A DNA stretch of 64,000 nt from Pterobdella sp. o SKG-2022. Its lineage: Eukaryota; Annelida; Clitellata; Hirudinida; Piscicolidae. The notes under the pieces are model-generated. The model worked only from the letters and a program-made list of their open reading frames with translations. It did no database searches and was not told the DNA's origin. The stretch's first letter is position 1; the number at the start of each line of letters is the position of its first letter. The stretch lies in NCBI GenBank assembly GCA_964035795.1, contig OZ038320.1, positions 18,432,589-18,496,588 of the forward strand, in the 5' to 3' direction. Positions 59,821-64,000 of this stretch are shown one piece after another. The position numbers and the translations under genes were made by a program.

Positions 59821-62800
59821 ATGCGGATAATATTCTATACACTATTTTGGGTACATTTTTTTACGTCTTCATTTTTTGTGAGCTCAGATGCAAAAGAGTT
59901 TTACAACAACACGGAGCATGCCAACGTACAAGGTTTTCCTACAAGTTCTAGCTCCAGAGATAAAGAAAAAACTTCCAAAAGAAGGCTTGATACAACATTT
60001 TCCGCTGATACGAAAACTTATAATAAATATTTAATGATTTTCAAATCAGCCAATAAGCCAATGATTCAGACTTTATTAAATAGCAAAGAGACAATATATA
60101 CTCGATCAGGAACTAGGGGTATTACTATGAATACTTCCCAAGATCATACGACTATAGAGGAACAAACAAATGATTTTGATTATAACAAAAAAAAAACTAC
60201 TTCAGGTTTGTATGATTACTACAAAACTTCCTTTCAAATCAGTTCCACTGCTTCTTGTTGAAACCTATTTAAATAAATCTACACAAAAAAGTTAAAATTC
60301 CACAAAAAATTCTTAACATTACAGAGCACGTATATAATGAAACTACAAGCACGAAGTCAGTTATAAAACACGATCATTCTACCTCCAAGTCAAATAAAAT
60401 GAATACTCCTTTTCAACCAGAAGAAAGTCAACTCGAACCTAAGATAGGTTTTTGTAACAGTCATTTATTTACTTTGCGCATTTAAACTTCAGGGTACATT
60501 GAACAATAACAAAAAAATTTAAGTTAGTGAAACGATTTAGATTACATGGTTTAATGCTTGAACTTTGAAAATCTTTTTAAAAATATACTTTTGTTCAAAG
60601 AGCTTTCAAACTTACCACGCTTAAACTTAATTCGAAAGCTTGACAATATAGAAAGCCTGAAAAGGCGTGATAAATCAATTAAAATTTTAATTCATTTCAC
60701 ATGAATTTTAAACCTTCGAAATATTTCAAAAGTTTCAAACCGTTCATTTTTTAGCAAACTATCGTATTAATTTTCGCAAAATTTAAAATTAAAATAAATT
60801 AAATTAAATTAAAACCTTCAATAAAGTTAATATGGATGGGAATGTGGTATCAGACCAAGAGGTGAAAGTGACATTCGAGACAGATCGACTGTTTAAACTT
60901 TCCGAGCTAAATTTCACTATATTAGTAAATGATAAATTGTATGGCAATGTTCAAAAAGAGAAAGATATCAGTGTAGAAACCAAAAAAGCTTCAATTTACG
61001 TAAGAAGTCTAGATAAATTTAAAATATTATTATTCAATTAATTTTATCGATTCGTTTATAAAATTAACAAAAAAAATAGTTTCGAATTGTTTAAAGTATA
61101 GTTTAATTTACAGGTTTCAAAGCTAGAACCTGGTAAGGTTTTTAGCCTAAAGTTGACTTTATTTGGTTCATCTAGTAGGAATATAAGTGTCATTACTAGT
61201 AAGTTGAAATAATTCTATATTTTTTCTAAACTCGATAAACAGACTTTGAATAAGCTAATGTTTTATTAAAAAGTTATGAAAAAAAGTTTGATTGTATAAT
61301 TTTTACCGAGTCTTTATATGTTTATTTCAAAATTTCGGCTAAAACCTTCTCTACAGAGCCGAAAAAAGCCTGTAACATCAAACAGTTGAACCAGACTCAA
61401 AACGCAGCCTGCTTCTCGTGGTATCAAGAAGGAGGTTATGATGGCTTCGAAATATACATGAATGAAGCTGGTGACAAAATCGACAATCCTTTTGTTTTCG
61501 AAGAGATTAAAAAAAGTAGTTCAAAACTTGTTGACGAAACACAATCCGACAGCAAAAATATGATAAAAATTGATGATGGTGGAATGGAAAATGCTTTGAA
61601 TGACATTGATTGTGAAAATGACTTAAAAGCAAATGTGAAAGGTTGTGTGAAAGATTTGAAACCTGGTGAAACAACAAAATACTTCTTGAAGACCATTTCT
61701 AATAATGAAGTTTCTCCGTTGGAAAAATTCCTTCTTTATACGAGTTGGAAATTTTCAAGAATTTTTGATTAAATGTTTTCAATACTTCAATTTATTAATT
61801 TTTATTTTTCAAACAATGAAAAAAAAAGTATAATATTCACAGATCCTTCTAAACCCGAAAGCATCACCTTCAGAAACAGAACGGCTACTTCACTATGTAT
61901 TGCTTGGATCCAGAAAGGAGCATACAAGCACTTCTCTATAAAATCTCATAATCAAATAAACTATCAATTTGATTGGCGAGCATTAGAAACATCTGAAATT
62001 CTTGACAAGTTGGAAGGTTGTATAAAAGGTCTTGCTCCAGCAACTAAGATTGAATTCTCGCTAAGAAGTCACCTAGACAAGAAAATCTTTTCGGAAACTT
62101 CTTACATAAACTACACTGGTGATAAATCTTTTATTATGTTTTAAATGATTTAGGTTGAAAGATGAAGCTAATTTTGAGACAGAAAAACATGAAACTTGGA
62201 AAATATATAAGTAAAAATTTAAAAACTTGGAGGATTTTCAACAAAAAATATTTTTGGTTCAGTATAAATGTATTTCTTACTTAAGCTTGAAATAATCATT
62301 ATGAAATGTTTTAACTTTTTATACAAAATTTTTTCTATACCAGCTTAACTATAATAATCAAATATTTAAAAATTTAGTGGATTTGAAATTTCCAACATAA
62401 AAAATTCAAATAATTTCATCATGTTTAAATTTTAAGGTCCATTCAAGCCATCGGATGTCCGTCAGCTGAATAGCACTCGAAGCTCGGTTTGTATAAAGTG
62501 GCAGCAACAAAATAAATATACGGGGTTTTTTTTCCAAGTCTCTAATCAACACTCAAAGTCTGGAAGAAAAAAAATTGAAAATCCTAGAAATGTATTAGAA
62601 GCCAATGGGTTTCACCAAATTGAAGCTTGTCTGCAAGACCCCGCCATAAAGAATGATTTCAACTTGAGTTTGATGACATTTTATAATGCGGATTCAGGAA
62701 ATGAAATAATCAGTGAAAGTACATGTTTCATCGGAGTTGCCAGTAGGTTGTTAACGACAGTGTATTAACAACGGTTTAACATAATAATTTATTTAGTAAT

Positions 62801-63114
62801 ACCTTTATAAATAAATTATAAAAAAAACCAACGTCCCACAAACACAGATCTGGAGCTAAATGTTCAAAAAAACATTGGCGAAGACAATGAAGGAAGTCTT
62901 GTTATAAGTCGTGGAATTTATGAAAACATACAAATTCATATCACTCCGGACCTCCCAAACATAGAGTGTGATAAAAACAAGTGCTTCTTAAAAAATTTGA
63001 AATCAGACACTAGATACACTTTTAATGTGAATGCTACTAAAAATGGACCCAAACACCCATACTGTTATTCCTACGACAAAGTCACCTCAAACTCCACAGA
63101 CACATTTCTGACTT
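59821..63114 (+). CDS. secreted or membrane protein with fibronectin-III-like domains, 3' end outside window
   Basis: Eight exons join in phase: 59821-60205, 60325-60447, 60827-60999, 61114-61198, 61357-61743, 61843-62118, 62437-62742, 62848-63114; a donor follows at 63115, so more lies to the right. The ATG 59821 opens a signal peptide (MRIIFYTLFWVHFFTSSFF). A long Ser/Thr/Lys-rich region follows. Then come about five domain-sized units with fibronectin-III traits (SKLEPGKVFSLKLTLF, CVKDLKPGETTKYFLKTI, CIKGLAPATKIEFSLRS, CFLKNLKSDTRYTFNVNA). Three successive units start with a proline-bearing linker (PKKACNIKQLN, PSKPESITFRN, PFKPSDVRQLN), and each has C-x-W or C-x-x-W plus a second Cys before L-x-P. 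Such ectodomains occur in receptor tyrosine phosphatases and adhesion receptors. No membrane helix or catalytic domain lies inside the window. The acceptor at 60826 is weak. Confidence 0.8.
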
Positions 63115-64000
63115 GTGAGTGAACAAACTCTTCAGAGATATAAGTTTTGTTAATATTAAATTTATTGATAGTTTAAAATCATATGAGTATGCCAAATTTT
63201 GTTAAAATTATGGCTTTAAAACGAATGCGCGTATTCTTCGTTTATAACCCACACGAAGACTCAGTTTTGCTGAACGAAAAATGTATGACCAAGTGGATTG
63301 ATTAGCTATAAAATTAAGAAAAAATAACATAACTCAAAAGATTTTGAATTTTTTTGAAATCTTTATGTCGCATAACTAAACTGAACTTTTCAAAGCTTAA
63401 GCAAGGTTTATCTAAAAATTTAGTTTCTAAAAATTTTGCCAACGAGATAAGCTAAAGTTGCCTACAATAATTTCTGAATACTAACCTAAATCCAGAATTT
63501 CGATTATTTTGAAATGAAAATTTTAAAGCAATTTGAACTCGTGTTAAATTGGAAGTTTTCTTTGGCTATCGTAAAGTTAAAATTAATTTTTAAAATTGTA
63601 TAAAAAACTTATTTTATAATTTTTTTGTATGGGGATTAAAATGAGTAGCAAAAAATGGAGTTTGAAACTAAAAAATACACTGAGAGAAAATTTCTGTTAA
63701 AAGCTGAAACTCCAGACTATTCAGCTTGTAGACTAAACTTCAAGCCAGAAGGAAATAGGTGGAGAAATTAAATCTTAGGATATGCTCTGGAAATGTCAGT
63801 TTTGATCGGTTTTAAGTTTCAGAAAAGCAATGTCGAATATTAATCTCAAGAAAGCATTTACCTTCTGGTATTCCTTAACGATGTCAGTGTCAGTAGCCAA
63901 AACTTGATAAAAAATTTCATAAATTTTTTTGCATTTATGTTTGTAAAAACATCAAAAATGAATAGAGTTTACTTGAATAAAAAGGAAGTTTAAAAGTTTT
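63115..64000. other. probable intron of the fibronectin-like gene
   Basis: AT-rich sequence after the donor GTGAGT at 63115, with no further exon of the repeated domain before the window ends. Confidence 0.5.

Noticed and set aside
1..64000. CRISPR array, operon, bacterial ribosome-binding sites or phage genes
   Set aside because: No spaced repeats and no clustered same-strand uninterrupted frames; the introns and gene families are animal.

Overview
The window is nuclear DNA of an animal. It is very AT-rich, its genes are broken by many short introns with GT...AG borders (the smallest confidently placed one is 53 bp), and intergenic DNA is strewn with decayed non-LTR retrotransposons. A MADS-box MEF2, an LMO4-type LIM-only factor and the motile-cilium factor DNAAF11 show a metazoan with ciliated cells. 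That argues against nematodes. The phylum cannot be fixed from this sequence; the LINE types and the intron-rich conserved genes fit a marine invertebrate such as a cnidarian or sponge, which is an inference only.

Layout. 0-4.3 kb: a LINE scrap, then JTB (+), a LINE scrap joined to a tRNA-derived SINE, and a LysM membrane protein LYSMD3/4 (+). 5.2-6.2 kb: the 5' part of a LINE. 7.5-10.3 kb: MEF2 (-), eight exons reassembled in phase. 11-12.2 kb: LINE scraps. 12.3-17.4 kb: DNAAF11/LRRC6 (-), with a LINE in one intron that itself carries a SINE. 17.6-20.9 kb: RCL1 (+), divergent from DNAAF11 across 252 bp. 21.6-22.6 kb: three exons of an unrecognised gene. 22.6-35.7 kb: a gene desert with islands of complex sequence and a 36-bp duplication. 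35.7-38.1 kb: LMO4 (-) with long Asn/Gln-rich tails. 41-42.9 kb: a dead L2/CR1-type LINE. 44.2-45.3 kb: an ankyrin-SOCS box protein (-). 46-55 kb: a Pur-alpha gene (+), nine exons, with two LINEs lying back to back in its 5-kb intron. 56.2-58.9 kb: RP2 (-), eleven exons including a probable GC-AG intron. 59.8 kb to beyond the right edge: a secreted or membrane protein (+) with one fibronectin-III-like domain per phase 1-1 exon.

Two genes serve cilia: DNAAF11 in dynein-arm assembly and RP2 as GAP for ARL3. Three are transcription regulators (MEF2, LMO4, Pur-alpha) and RCL1 acts in 18S rRNA processing. They do not form one pathway; this is an ordinary mixed animal locus. Most genes are invisible to simple ORF calling. 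I reconstructed them by matching splice phases to family sequence. Exon lists are in the entries; the start or junction is unresolved for JTB, the last DNAAF11 exon and the 21.6-kb gene. I found no clearly new multi-gene system. The most novel items are the fibronectin-like receptor, the extended LMO4 and the unrecognised C-terminus at 22 kb.
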